The translations under genes and the position numbers were made by a program. A stretch of DNA of 64,000 nt from Streptomyces noursei ATCC 11455 (GTDB lineage Bacteria > Actinomycetota > Actinomycetes > Streptomycetales > Streptomycetaceae): NCBI RefSeq assembly GCF_001704275.1, contig NZ_CP011533.1, positions 8,370,001 to 8,434,000 on the forward strand, written 5' to 3'. Shown here piece after piece: positions 1-8,354 of the stretch. Positions within the stretch are counted from its first letter, which is position 1; each line of letters begins with the position of its first letter. Under the pieces are notes generated by a model. That model made no database searches. It worked only from the letters and a program-made list of their open reading frames with translations, and was not told the origin of the DNA.

Positions 1-96
1 AGCGCGTGACCTGTCCGGCCGGCGGTACCGGTCCCGGCGTCCAGGCCGGGTGCCTGTCCGGCACGGCCCAGGCGGCCGACGATCCGATGGAGGACC

Positions 97-759
97 ATGC
101 GCCACAAGATCCTGGTCGTCGAGGACGATCACGCCCTGCGTGACGTGCTCCGCCGTGGCCTCGCCGACGAGGGCTTCGCGCCGGTGCCGGCCGCCGACGG
201 GGCGATTGCCCTGCGGCTGGTCGCCGACGACATCGGCGCGGTCGTCCTGGACGTCGGACTGCCCGACGCGGACGGCCGGGACGTGTGCCAGGCGATGCGC
301 GCCAACGGGTTCACCGCCCCGATCCTCTTTCTGACCGCCCGCCACCACCTCACCGATCGGCTGTCCGGGTTCTCCGCCGGCGGCGACGACTACCTGCCCA
401 AGCCGTTCCACCTCGCCGAACTCGTCGCCCGGTTGCGGGCCACACTCAAACGCGCCGCGCCGCCGGCCGTTGCCACGGCCGGTGACCTGGTGCTGGACGC
501 GACCCGGCACACCGCCGGTGTCGGCGATGCCCATGTCGAGCTGTCCCCGACGGAATTCCGGCTGCTGGCCACCCTGGTGGCCGCGGGCGGCGCCATCGTG
601 CGCCGCCGCGACCTGGTCAGGGCCGCCTGGCCGGACGGAGCCCAGGTCAGCGACAACACACTGGACCAGTACCTGAGCCGGCTGCGCCGCAAGCTGCGCG
701 AGGCGGGCAGCAACCTGAGCCTGCGAACGGTCCGCGGCATCGGAAACCGGCTGTCGTGA
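97..759 (+). CDS. OmpR-family two-component response regulator
   Basis: This cytoplasmic DNA-binding regulator has 220 residues, the usual OmpR/PhoB size. The receiver domain covers residues 3-115, with the acidic pair D10-D11, phospho-acceptor D52 (VVLDVGLPD), T80 and K102 (YLPKPF). A winged-helix Trans_Reg_C domain covers about 125-220 and ends in the typical RTVRGIGNRL. The ATG start has a GGAGG 5 bp upstream. Its stop overlaps the start of the sensor kinase (GTGA), so the two are co-translated. Likely targets are the COG4705-type genes just downstream, each preceded by a direct repeat with 11-bp period, the geometry bound by OmpR-family dimers. The signal is unknown. The family is certain; the target assignment is inferred. 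Confidence 0.95.
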   Translation: MRHKILVVEDDHALRDVLRRGLADEGFAPVPAADGAIALRLVADDIGAVVLDVGLPDADGRDVCQAMRANGFTAPILFLTARHHLTDRLSGFSAGGDDYLPKPFHLAELVARLRATLKRAAPPAVATAGDLVLDATRHTAGVGDAHVELSPTEFRLLATLVAAGGAIVRRRDLVRAAWPDGAQVSDNTLDQYLSRLRRKLREAGSNLSLRTVRGIGNRLS

Positions 760-2132
760 TCCGACCCCTGCGTCGCCCGGCTCCCCGTACCCTGCGCGGC
801 CGGCTCTCGCTCGTCGCGCTGACCACCGCCGCGCTCCTGATGGCCATGCTGACCGTGGTGTTCAACACGGTGGTGGACCGACACCTGCAGCACCAGGCGG
901 ACAACGAGCTGGGCAGCCGCGCGGCCGCCGTCGCCACGACCGTCGACACCAGCGGCCCCGAGGTGCGGGTCGTGGAGACCGCCGACGACCGCCTCCTGGA
1001 CGCCAACGTGTGGATCTACACCGGGCCGCAGCTGCTGGAGAAACCGGCGGCGGCCACCGCCGACGGCACGCTGACCCGAGCCGCCGGCCGGCTCGCCGCG
1101 CGAGGAGGCGAACTCTGCACGACGGTCGAGGCCGAAAGCCCTCACCACGTCCGCCTGTGCTCCCGCCCCGTGTCCGGCCATCGCGGCGCCGCCACGGTCG
1201 TCACCGCCCTGGACCTCGCCCCGTACCGCAACTCGGCGGACACTCTGCTGCTGGGCTCCCTGGTCCTGGACGCGGTCATGCTCGCGTGCACCTATGCGCT
1301 GACCCGCCTGGCCGTCGGACGGGCGCTGCGCCCCGTGCGCACCATGACCGACCAGGCCACCCAGTGGAGCGCCGTCGGCTCCGACGAACGCTTCGGAGCC
1401 GACGGCCAGCCGGCCGAACTGGCCCGCCTGGGCGCCTCGTTGGACGCGCTGCTGGACCGCATACGCGCCGTCCTGCGCCACGAGCAGCAGCTGACCGGCG
1501 AGCTGTCCCACGAACTGCGCACCCCACTCACCCGGATCATCGTCGAACTCGACTGGTGGCGGAGCCGCCCGCGCTCCGCCGCCGAGACCCGCGCCACCCA
1601 CGAGGTGATCGCCGAGGCCGCCCAGTCCATGCGCACCATCTGCGACACCCTGTTGAACGACGCCCGTGAAAGCGCGCAGCACGCCTTTACCGCCCCCGGC
1701 GCGACGGCCGTCGTCCCCGTCCTGCACCGGCTCGTCCACGACCTCGACGGACGGGATCGGGTGCAGGCCGTCATCGAGGTGTCGGATCCCGAGCTGACGG
1801 CGGGCCTGGCCCCCGCTCTCCTCGAACGCATCGTCAGCCCGCTGCTGGCCAACGCGGTCCGCTACGCCCGTTCGAGGGTGACGGTGTCCGTACGGCAGTC
1901 GCCCGGCGGTGTGCGTATCGAAGTCGCCGACGACGGGCCCGGCGTGCCCCGGGCATTCGTCGACGACCTCTTCCAGCCCGGTCGCCGGGCCGATGACGAC
2001 GACGGACACGACGGCGCGGGTCTCGGGCTGCCGCTCGCCCGCCGGTTGGCCCGCGCCGCCGGCGGTGAGGTGTCCCACGATCCCACCTACACCTGCGGGG
2101 CACGCTTCCTGGCCGACCTGCCCGCCGGGTGA
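756..2132 (+). CDS. Sensor histidine kinase, partner of the adjacent regulator
   Basis: This 458-residue membrane kinase starts at a GTG that overlaps the regulator's stop. A first membrane segment lies at about residues 17-40, an extracytoplasmic sensor region of about 120 residues follows, and a second segment lies at about 164-188, then a short HAMP-like linker. HisKA carries the phospho-acceptor H252 in GELSHELRTPLTR. The HATPase_c domain shows the N box around N366, the G1 box DDGPGVP near 392-398 and a G2 box GAGLGLPLARR. All catalytic boxes are intact, so it should phosphorylate D52 of the neighbouring regulator. The sensor region has no recognisable ligand domain. It is followed by a strong hairpin and then by convergent genes. 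Confidence 0.94.
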   Translation: MIRPLRRPAPRTLRGRLSLVALTTAALLMAMLTVVFNTVVDRHLQHQADNELGSRAAAVATTVDTSGPEVRVVETADDRLLDANVWIYTGPQLLEKPAAATADGTLTRAAGRLAARGGELCTTVEAESPHHVRLCSRPVSGHRGAATVVTALDLAPYRNSADTLLLGSLVLDAVMLACTYALTRLAVGRALRPVRTMTDQATQWSAVGSDERFGADGQPAELARLGASLDALLDRIRAVLRHEQQLTGELSHELRTPLTRIIVELDWWRSRPRSAAETRATHEVIAEAAQSMRTICDTLLNDARESAQHAFTAPGATAVVPVLHRLVHDLDGRDRVQAVIEVSDPELTAGLAPALLERIVSPLLANAVRYARSRVTVSVRQSPGGVRIEVADDGPGVPRAFVDDLFQPGRRADDDDGHDGAGLGLPLARRLARAAGGEVSHDPTYTCGARFLADLPAG

Positions 2133-2160
2133 CCAGCGCCGGCTCAGCGGGTGTGGTCTG

Positions 2161-2188
2161 CCCCGGGCGGCGCGGCCGACGCCCGGGG
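2161..2188. terminator. Hairpin between convergent genes
   Basis: CCCCGGGC (2161-2168) pairs perfectly with GCCCGGGG (2181-2188) across a 12-nt loop, 28 bp after the kinase stop and 20 bp before the end of the opposing membrane-protein gene. There is no T-tract, as is common in actinobacteria, so it could serve both strands. Confidence 0.55.
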
Positions 2189-2207
2189 GAGGCGGCGACG
2201 CGGTGGT

Positions 2208-3098
2208 TCAGTCGGTCCGCCGGGCGACCGGCTCCGGCACCGGCGCGTGTGCGGCGTGACTCCTGCGCTCCTGGACCTGCGTGTAGGCCATGAGGCCGAG
2301 CAGGACGGCGAGCAGCACCGCCGAGGAGCCGGTGGTGCCGAGGTCCAGGCCGCCCTTGGCGACCGGCTTGGTCAGGAAGTCGCCCGCGGTCGCGCCGAGC
2401 GGGCGGGTGAGGACGAAGGCGAGCCAGAACAGCAGGACGTTCGGCACCGCGGGCACCTTCACCAGGGCGACGAGTACCGCAAGTGCCGTGGCGACGAGCA
2501 GCGCGCCGCCACCGTAGCCGAGGCCGGAACTGTCGGAGAGGAAGTCGCCCATGGAGGTGCCCAGGGTGTTGGAGACGAGGATCGCCGACCAGAACAGCGC
2601 CTCGCCGCGGAAGGTGACGATGTCCCGGATCCGGAACGTCGTCCCGCTCAGCTTCCAGATCGCGAAGACGACCAGCAGGATCGAGATCAGGATCGCCGCG
2701 CCGATCGGATAGCCCAGGCCCAGCCCCTGCGGTCCCCGACCGAGCGAGGTGGCGCCGTTCGAAAGGTACTCGGCACTGGCGTCACGGTTCATGAAGTCGG
2801 ACATCGTGGTGCCGGCCATGCTGGTCGACAGGATCACCGTCCAGTAGGAGAACGGGTTGTAGCGGCCGGCCCGGAGTTGGACGACCAGCGTCACCAAGAA
2901 GATCAGGAACAGTGCGACCGTGGTGAGGAAGTAGCCCAGTTTCAGCGTCTGGGAGAAGAGGTCTCCGGCGGTCTCGCCCAGCGTCGTCGCGGCGATCTTC
3001 ATGACCCAGAAAGCCAGGGTGACTTCGGGCAGCTTCTTCATCACCGTCGTCGCCGTGCTCGCGACGTCGTGGGCGGTGAGGACTTGCGACTGCGGCAA
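2208..3098 (-). CDS. COG4705-type multi-span membrane protein (copy A)
   Basis: This is a hydrophobic protein of about 297 residues with roughly eight membrane segments. It has internally repeated motifs of the form TT(x)GE(x)AGD, LGTSMGDFL and TRPLGATAGDFL, a signature of the uncharacterised COG4705 membrane family. The frame stays open to an ATG at 3227, but that extension is low-complexity and runs through the upstream repeat. A TTG at 3098 has GAGGAG 8 bp upstream and leaves a normal N terminus (LPQSQVLTAHD), so it is preferred. It is paralogous to the next gene, with which it shares the opening KVPEVT/KLPEVT-FW motif. The molecular function is unknown. The position beside a two-component system and the shared upstream repeat suggest control by that system. 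Confidence 0.82.
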   Translation of the reverse strand: MPQSQVLTAHDVASTATTVMKKLPEVTLAFWVMKIAATTLGETAGDLFSQTLKLGYFLTTVALFLIFLVTLVVQLRAGRYNPFSYWTVILSTSMAGTTMSDFMNRDASAEYLSNGATSLGRGPQGLGLGYPIGAAILISILLVVFAIWKLSGTTFRIRDIVTFRGEALFWSAILVSNTLGTSMGDFLSDSSGLGYGGGALLVATALAVLVALVKVPAVPNVLLFWLAFVLTRPLGATAGDFLTKPVAKGGLDLGTTGSSAVLLAVLLGLMAYTQVQERRSHAAHAPVPEPVARRTD

Positions 3099-3216
3099 GG
3101 CGGGGGCTCCTCGGGTGGTCGTACGGCAGGGCCGGCGGCCCGAGCTGAGGGCGGGCGCCGGCGGGACGGGCGACCGCCGGGAGACGATCGTCGACGACCG
3201 ACCTTGGCAGGGTCGG

Positions 3217-3236
3217 CCTGAACGCATCCTGAACGC
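3217..3236. promoter_or_regulatory. Direct-repeat operator candidate upstream of COG4705 copy A
   Basis: CCTGAACGC occurs twice (3217-3225 and 3228-3236), exactly 11 bp apart, about 120 bp upstream of the chosen TTG start. Tandem half-sites with 11-bp period are the classical target of OmpR/PhoB-type regulators, one of which is encoded 2.5 kb away. A near-identical pair precedes the paralogous gene. Confidence 0.6.
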
Positions 3237-3263
3237 GTCCCGAGCGTCTGCCGCCCGCCCGGA

Positions 3264-4103
3264 TCAGGCCGCGTCCCGCGCGCTCTGCTGAGGCTGCGTC
3301 ACATCCCGGCGGGTCACTGCCAGGTACCCGACCAGACCGAGGATGACGGCGAGGAACAGCGCGCTGGTGACGACGGTGCCCAGGCCCAGCCCGCCGTCAC
3401 CGGTCGGCTGGGAGAGGTAGTCGCCGAGGGACGCACCGAGCGGGCGGGTGAGGATGTAGGCGATCCAGAAGCTCCACACCGCGTCCAGCCCGAGAGCGAA
3501 GTGGGCAACGGTGACGGTGGCGATCGCCAGGCCGAACAGGACCGCGGAGAGCGGGTATCCGAGGGCCAGCCGCTCGGAGACCAGGTCCCCGGCCGCCGTA
3601 CCCAGGGCGAAGGTGAACAGAACGGCGAGCCAGTAGAAGGACTCGCGGCCGGTGGTGTCGATGTGGTGGATGGACAGCGTCCGCTCACGCCGGAACCAGA
3701 CCACGAAGACGATCGCCAGGACGATCGCGAAGACGGCCGTGCTGGCCTCCAGGGGGACACCCACATTGTCCGTGAGGTTGTCGCTGATCAGCGTGCCGAC
3801 GACGCTGATCAGGGCGACGGCCGGCCAGTAGACGCCCGCCCGGTAGGAGCCGGTGCGGAACTGTATGACCAGGACGATGGCCAGCAAGGCGCTCATCAGC
3901 GCCGACACGCCGGTCAGGCCGAGACCGACCTTCGCGTTGAGCAGGTCGGCCGCGGTCTCCCCGACCGTCGTGCACAGCACCTTGATGATCCAGAAGTAGA
4001 GGGTGACTTCGGGCACCTTGTTCCAGCCCGGGAGGCGACCGGAGCGCGCGGCAGCGCCGTCGGCCACCGAAGGCGCGGGGGGCTGTGATGTCTCGGATGT
4101 CAT
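3264..4103 (-). CDS. COG4705-type multi-span membrane protein (copy B)
   Basis: This is a 279-residue membrane protein, paralogue of the downstream gene. It has about eight membrane segments and the repeated motifs TTVGETAADLL, LGTAAGDLV and TRPLGASLGDYL. The frame opens at 4205, but the ATG at 4103 (MTSETSQPP) gives a short hydrophilic tail before the conserved KVPEVTLYFWIIK segment and lies just downstream of the direct-repeat operator, so it is preferred even though no strong ribosome-binding site is visible. The function is unknown. The two copies are probably parts of one regulated unit, although each has its own upstream repeat. What the sequence supports is the family and the likely inner-membrane location. 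Confidence 0.82.
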   Translation of the reverse strand: MTSETSQPPAPSVADGAAARSGRLPGWNKVPEVTLYFWIIKVLCTTVGETAADLLNAKVGLGLTGVSALMSALLAIVLVIQFRTGSYRAGVYWPAVALISVVGTLISDNLTDNVGVPLEASTAVFAIVLAIVFVVWFRRERTLSIHHIDTTGRESFYWLAVLFTFALGTAAGDLVSERLALGYPLSAVLFGLAIATVTVAHFALGLDAVWSFWIAYILTRPLGASLGDYLSQPTGDGGLGLGTVVTSALFLAVILGLVGYLAVTRRDVTQPQQSARDAA

Positions 4104-4127
4104 GAGGCCCGACCGTGCCACGGAGCA

Positions 4128-4147
4128 CCTGAACGCATCCTGACCGC
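4128..4147. promoter_or_regulatory. Direct-repeat operator candidate upstream of COG4705 copy B
   Basis: CCTGAACGC (4128-4136) and CCTGACCGC (4139-4147) form a tandem pair with 11-bp period, 25 bp upstream of the ATG at 4103. It differs from the pair at 3217-3236 in one position of one half-site. Confidence 0.62.
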
Positions 4148-4273
4148 CGTGCGGCGTGAGCCGCGCCGACCGCCCTCGCCCGAGCACCATGGATGCCATG
4201 ACCACTCACCACCACCGCCTTCGCATACCGGCACTCGCCCCCGTCCCCTCCGTCGCCGTGGAAGAAGGCCCCC

Positions 4274-5326
4274 TTGCCCCAGCCGTCCCGCTCCTGCTCG
4301 CCCACTGATCGGGCGACGGCCTGGCTGCGCCGGCGGCTCGGGCGCGCCGTCGTGGTGTCCTACGCCGCCGCCCTCTTCCTGCCCGGCCCCGGACTGTGGC
4401 TGCGCCGGGAGCACACCGTGCCGCTCGGCACCCCGTCCGGCCTCCCGGTGAGCGCGGCCCCGCTGCTGCTGGCCCTGGTGCTCTTCGGCGCCGGTCTCCA
4501 GGTATCCGTCCGCGAACTGGGCCGCCTGGTGCGCAGACCGACCGCCCTGGTTGCCGGACTGGCCCTGCATCTGGCGATCCCGCTCCTGGTCATCCCCGCC
4601 GTCGCGTTCGCACTGAGCCGGTCTCCCGACACGGACGGCGGCAGCGGCCTGGTCACCGCGACGATCCTGATCGTGGCGATGCCCGTCGCCGCCGGAGCCA
4701 CCGTCTGGACCGGCAGGAGCGACGGCGACCAGCCCACCATGGTCGGGCTCGTCCTCGCCTCCACGCTCCTGAGCCCCCTCACCATTCCGCTGGTCGTCGG
4801 TGCCCTCACGCCCCTCCTCAGCGACGACTACGCCAAGACGCTCAGTACGACCGCCGGCACCGCCCACGGCAGCTTCGCCCTCGTCGGCGTCGTCCTTCCC
4901 TGCGCGGCAGGCATCCTGTGCCGACTCGCGCTGCCGCGGACCTGGCACGGGCGTGCACTGGCCGGGATGGTGCCCGGGTCCCTGGTCGCCTCGCTCGTGC
5001 TGACGTACGTGAACGCCAGCGGTGCCCTGGGCTCCTTCCTCGCGTCGCCGCGTCCTCTGCTCTTCGGCGCGGCACTGCTCGTGGCGGCGCTCGTGTGCCT
5101 GCTCTCCTTCGCACTCGGCCGGGCCGCCGCCCGTCTCCTGCGGCTGGACGCCCCCGCCGCCTCGTCGCTGACGCTCGCCTGCGGCATGAACAACAGCAGC
5201 GCGAGCGCCGTCCTGCTCACCACCACGTTGCCCGACAAGCCACACCTGCTCCTGCCCGTCCTCGCCTACGGACTGCTGCAGAAGACCGCGGCCAACCGGG
5301 TCGTCGCCACGGCCTCGCGTCCGTGA
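4274..5326 (+). CDS. SBF-type (bile acid:sodium symporter-like) membrane transporter
   Basis: This 350-residue protein has nine to ten hydrophobic segments and the fold pattern of the SBF superfamily, including a polar break LACGMNNSSASAVLL near the C terminus that matches the conserved substrate/Na+-binding crossing region. The start is a TTG with GAAGAAGG about 5 bp upstream. No better in-frame start exists, and the first 20 residues are hydrophilic. It is divergent from the COG4705 pair. Members of the superfamily move organic anions, pantoate or arsenite. Nothing here fixes the substrate, and no ars genes are nearby. A short overlapping ATG frame at 4199 ends inside this gene and is not considered real. 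Confidence 0.75.
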   Translation: MPQPSRSCSPTDRATAWLRRRLGRAVVVSYAAALFLPGPGLWLRREHTVPLGTPSGLPVSAAPLLLALVLFGAGLQVSVRELGRLVRRPTALVAGLALHLAIPLLVIPAVAFALSRSPDTDGGSGLVTATILIVAMPVAAGATVWTGRSDGDQPTMVGLVLASTLLSPLTIPLVVGALTPLLSDDYAKTLSTTAGTAHGSFALVGVVLPCAAGILCRLALPRTWHGRALAGMVPGSLVASLVLTYVNASGALGSFLASPRPLLFGAALLVAALVCLLSFALGRAAARLLRLDAPAASSLTLACGMNNSSASAVLLTTTLPDKPHLLLPVLAYGLLQKTAANRVVATASRP

Positions 5327-5637
5327 GCAGGCACGACACCGCCCGGCACGCACTGCCACCACCGAAAGAAGGACCAGCTCGGCCAAGGATTTCCGACCGG
5401 GGAACCAGGCGGCGTCCAGCCCCTGCGGGGCGGCGTCCAGCAGGTGGGGGGCGGCGGTGAACCGGATTGTTGGTTAGGGTGGCAACTGGAGGCTGATCGT
5501 GCTGTGTTGGCCGGGGGGATTGCCGGGATGGCGGGTTCGGGGCTGCACGGGCCGGCGACTCCCGCGGTGTCGTACAGGCCAGGAGCGGGTGCCCGCGGGG
5601 CTGTAGAGGCATTCGGACCGGACGCGGGGGCGGGGGT
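5327..5637. other. Intergenic stretch without a supported gene
   Basis: About 310 bp between the transporter and the PAP2 gene. A GCGGCGTCCAGC sequence occurs twice about 22 bp apart (around 5410 and 5431), flanking a small CCCCTGCGGGG hairpin. A TAGGGT hexamer at 5475-5480 resembles an actinobacterial -10 box for the PAP2 gene, but no matching -35 is evident. A 65-codon plus-strand frame here has no recognisable similarity and is not called. Confidence 0.4.
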
Positions 5638-6318
5638 GTGACCGGCCGGCCGGCGCCCGCGGCGCTGCCTTGGTCGCTGCGCGCGTGGCTCGGGCCGATT
5701 GCGGCCCTCGCCGCGCTGGTGGTCGTCGTGCTGGGGGTCCTGTATGCCGACGGCGGCAAGCCCGGCGTGGCGGACGCGTGGATCCGGGCGGCGGTGGACG
5801 GTGTGCGGCCGTCGTGGCGGTATGTCGCCCTGGCCATGGACTTCTTGGGGGAGCCCGCCGGGTCGGCGACGCTGGTCGTGGTCACCGTGACGGGCTGCCT
5901 GTTGCTCCGGCATCCTCGCGCGGCGGTGTTCGTGGTTGCCGGCGTCGGCATGACGGTGGGGACGACGACGCTGCTCAAGCACCTGGTGGGACGCACCATC
6001 CACGGCGACAATCTGTCCTACCCGAGCGGGCACACCGCCTTCTTCACCGCGCTCTGCCTCGTGGTGGCGCTGCTCGCGACCGGCCGGCTCGGCCTCGGCA
6101 GGTCGGCCGGCACCCTGCTCGTGCTCGCCGCGGCGCTGGTGGCCGGCGCCGCGATGGGCTGGGCGCAGGTCGCCCTGGACGCGCACTACCCGACCGACGT
6201 CCTCGGCGGCTGGTGCACGGCGTTGGCGGTGACGGTGGCGACCGGGTGGCTGGTCGACCGGGCGGCCGACCGGCTGGTCGACCGGGTGGCCGACGCCGAT
6301 CGGCCGGGGCGTCGCTGA
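5638..6318 (+). CDS. PAP2-family membrane phosphatase
   Basis: This 226-residue integral membrane phosphatase has about six membrane segments. The three PAP2 motifs are present: the first around K113 (KHLVGR), the second PSGH at residues 129-132, and the third with H183 and D187 (DAHYPTDVLGG). The third motif lacks the usual Ser-Arg pair before the histidine (it reads AQVALDAH). The family hydrolyses lipid or undecaprenyl pyrophosphates at the outer membrane face. Next to a large glycan locus it could recycle undecaprenyl pyrophosphate, which is inference. The start is a GTG in a G-rich context. The C terminus carries a short tandem repeat (LVDRAADR/LVDRVADAD). It converges on the last gene of the glycan operon. 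Confidence 0.88.
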   Translation: MTGRPAPAALPWSLRAWLGPIAALAALVVVVLGVLYADGGKPGVADAWIRAAVDGVRPSWRYVALAMDFLGEPAGSATLVVVTVTGCLLLRHPRAAVFVVAGVGMTVGTTTLLKHLVGRTIHGDNLSYPSGHTAFFTALCLVVALLATGRLGLGRSAGTLLVLAAALVAGAAMGWAQVALDAHYPTDVLGGWCTALAVTVATGWLVDRAADRLVDRVADADRPGRR

Positions 6319-6345
6319 CGCCACGTCACATCACGTCAGGTTGTT
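6315..6345 (+). terminator. Weak intrinsic terminator after the PAP2 gene
   Basis: CTGACG (6315-6320) pairs with CGTCAG (6334-6339) and is followed by GTTGTTTC. The stem includes the stop codon of the PAP2 gene. It sits in the 37-bp gap between convergent genes. Confidence 0.4.
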
Positions 6346-6355
6346 TCTCGACTCG

Positions 6356-7765
6356 TCATGACAAGCGGCGGAACACCGGCTTCACCGGACGCCCCGCCAG
6401 CCAGGGGGTGGGGTCGGCGGCGTCCAGTGCCTTCCGGTACACCGCACATGCCTGGGCCACCACCTCCACGGTGCGGTCGATGTCGGCGTCGCCGAGCGCG
6501 CTGCTCACCACGAACGACGGGGCCAGCACTCCGCCCGCGAGGAGCCGGCGCAGGAACAGCGTGCGGTACTGCTGCGACGGCCGGCGGTTCTCGTCGAGGG
6601 TGGCGAAGACCAGGTTGCTGGCCCGGCCCCGGACGACGACGTGGTCGCCGACGCCCATGCTCGCCGCGGCGTCGCGGACGCCCGCGGCCAACCGCTCGCC
6701 GAGGGCGTGCAGCCGCGCGGTGATCCCCTCCTGGGTGTAGGTGGTCTGCACGGCCATCGCGGCGGCCAGCGAGTGCGTTTCCGCGCCGTGTGTGGTGGAC
6801 AGCAGGAACACCCGGTCGCCGGAGTGACGGAGCCCGCCCTGCTCCATCAGGTCGCGGCGCCCGGCCAGCGCGGAGACGGCGAACCCGTTGCCCAGCGCCT
6901 TGCCGAACGTGGAGAGGTCGGGGACGACGCCGTACAGGCCCTGGGCGCCCGCCTCGGACCAGCGGAAGCCGGTGATCATCTCATCGAAGATCAGTACGCA
7001 GCCGTGCCGGTCGGCCAGTTCGCGCAGTCCGGCGAGGTACCCAGGAGTGGGGTCTGCCCTGCTCTGGGGGCCCCTCCCGGCCGAAGGCCGGGGGAGAAGT
7101 CGAGAACTTGGGGAAGGCTCGGCGTGGGTGGCAGGTTCGAGGATCAGGCAGGCGATCTCGCCCTGATGACGGGTCAGCAACTCCTCCGTGGCGACCAGGT
7201 CCCCGTAAGGGAAGGACACCGTGAGCTCGGTGGTCGCCGCCGGGATACCGGCCGACATCGGGGTGGTGCCGATGAACCAGTCGTCGACGGAGAAGAACGG
7301 ATGGTCGCCGCAGACGGCCACCCGCGGGCGCCCGGTGACGGCGCGGGCGAGGCGCACCGCGGCGGTGGTTGCGTCGGAGCCGTTCTTCGTGAACTTCACC
7401 ATCTCGGCGGTGGGCACCGTGGCCAGGAAGCGTTCCGCGGCCTCGACCTCCAGGATGGACGGCCGGACGAAGTTGCTGCCGCGGTGGAGTTCCCGCTGCA
7501 CCGCCTCGACCACGCGGGGGTGGGCGTGGCCGAGACTGACCGACCGCAGGCCGGAGCCGTACTCGATGTAGCGGTTGCCGTCGATGTCCCATACGTGGGC
7601 ACCGCGGCCGTGGCTGATGACCGGGGCGAGGTTCTCGGGGTACTGGTCGTCGCCCTTGGCATAGGTGTGCGCGCCCCCGGGGATCAGGGCGTGCAGCCGC
7701 TCGTTCGCCTGCCGCGACCGGGGCAGGTCGAGCTCTTCGGTCCCCGCGTTGTTCTCGGTGGCCAC
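6356..7765 (-). CDS. Class III PLP aminotransferase (glutamate-1-semialdehyde mutase-like)
   Basis: This 469-residue enzyme resembles glutamate-1-semialdehyde 2,1-aminomutase and sugar aminotransferases. It has the GxDATTAAVRLAR cofactor-phosphate region, an FDEMITGFR segment with the PLP-ring Asp, and the Schiff-base lysine K289 in STFGKALGNG. As the last gene of the glycan operon it more probably aminates a sugar or attaches an amino compound than makes heme precursor. The GTG start lies 8 bp after the stop of the RmlC-like gene. About residues 218-241 are an in-frame insertion, Arg/Pro/Ser-rich, encoded by a dispersed palindromic repeat. The insertion sits in a surface loop before the active-site helix, so activity may be kept, but this is untested. 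Confidence 0.88.
   Translation of the reverse strand: MATENNAGTEELDLPRSRQANERLHALIPGGAHTYAKGDDQYPENLAPVISHGRGAHVWDIDGNRYIEYGSGLRSVSLGHAHPRVVEAVQRELHRGSNFVRPSILEVEAAERFLATVPTAEMVKFTKNGSDATTAAVRLARAVTGRPRVAVCGDHPFFSVDDWFIGTTPMSAGIPAATTELTVSFPYGDLVATEELLTRHQGEIACLILEPATHAEPSPSSRLLPRPSAGRGPQSRADPTPGYLAGLRELADRHGCVLIFDEMITGFRWSEAGAQGLYGVVPDLSTFGKALGNGFAVSALAGRRDLMEQGGLRHSGDRVFLLSTTHGAETHSLAAAMAVQTTYTQEGITARLHALGERLAAGVRDAAASMGVGDHVVVRGRASNLVFATLDENRRPSQQYRTLFLRRLLAGGVLAPSFVVSSALGDADIDRTVEVVAQACAVYRKALDAADPTPWLAGRPVKPVFRRLS
7045..7115. repeat. Dispersed palindromic repeat inside the aminotransferase gene
   Basis: A 71-bp element with a hairpin core (CCTCCCGGCC-gaa-GGCCGGGGG) lies in frame within the coding sequence. 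The copy at 27089-27159, in reverse orientation, matches it at about 60 of 71 positions. It encodes a peptide containing LLPRPSAGRGPQSR, which breaks an otherwise continuous aminotransferase sequence. Confidence 0.75.
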
Positions 7766-7772
7766 GCCGACC

Positions 7773-8354
7773 TCAACTCTCCATGTTCTGAAGGACCTTG
7801 GCGAGGCGCGGCGCCTCCAGGTCCCGTTGGGACATCGATGTGACCGGCAGCGGCCAGGGGATGGCGAGCTCCGGGTCGTCGAAGGCGATCGTCACGTCCT
7901 CGGCCGGATCGTGCGGGCGGTCGATCCGGTACGAGGTGTCGGCGGTTTCGGTGAGCGCCTGGAAGCCGTGCGCGCACCCCGCCGGGATGTACAGGCTCAT
8001 CTGCGTCTCGCCGGACAGCTCGAAGAAGGCCCGGTTGCGGTAGGTCGGCGAGTCCGTCCGCAGGTCCACGACGACGTCGAAGATCCTCCCGTACGAGCAC
8101 CGCACCAGCTTGGCCTCGCCGGCGCCGGAGCGCAGGTGCAGGCCGCGCAGCACGCCCCGGACCGAGCGGGACACGCTGTCCTGGACGAAGGCGTCCGGGT
8201 CGAGGCCCACCGAGCGGATCACGTCGGCGTCGAAGGTGCGGCAGAAGAAGCCGCGTTCGTCGGCGTACGGCGTCGGTTCGAAGAGGTACGCGCCGGCTAT
8301 CGCCGGGACTTCGGTCGCTTTCATTCCGGTCGCTTTCATTCCGGGCGCGTTCAT
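7773..8354 (-). CDS. dTDP-4-dehydrorhamnose 3,5-epimerase-like (RmlC-type) enzyme
   Basis: This 193-residue cupin-type epimerase has the RmlC hallmarks RGVLRGLHLR with the catalytic base His, KLVRCSYGRIFDVVVDLR, SLYIPAGCAHGFQAL and YRIDRPHDP. It epimerises C3 and/or C5 of a 4-keto-6-deoxy nucleotide sugar. No rmlA, rmlB or rmlD lies in the window, so the substrate probably comes from the nucleotidyltransferase/SDR genes of this operon or from elsewhere. The ATG at 8354 has GGGAGG upstream and overlaps the previous stop (ATGA). Three tandem 15-bp units at the start put in-frame methionines at residues 1, 6 and 11, so initiation could be heterogeneous. Confidence 0.88.
   Translation of the reverse strand: MNAPGMKATGMKATEVPAIAGAYLFEPTPYADERGFFCRTFDADVIRSVGLDPDAFVQDSVSRSVRGVLRGLHLRSGAGEAKLVRCSYGRIFDVVVDLRTDSPTYRNRAFFELSGETQMSLYIPAGCAHGFQALTETADTSYRIDRPHDPAEDVTIAFDDPELAIPWPLPVTSMSQRDLEAPRLAKVLQNMES

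Noticed and set aside
4199..4309. Short ATG frame overlapping the SBF transporter start
   Set aside because: About 36 codons ending inside the transporter gene, no motif; the TTG start with GAAGAAGG explains the region better.
5444..5641. 65-codon plus-strand frame before the PAP2 gene
   Set aside because: No ribosome-binding site, composition of intergenic DNA, no similarity that I recognise.
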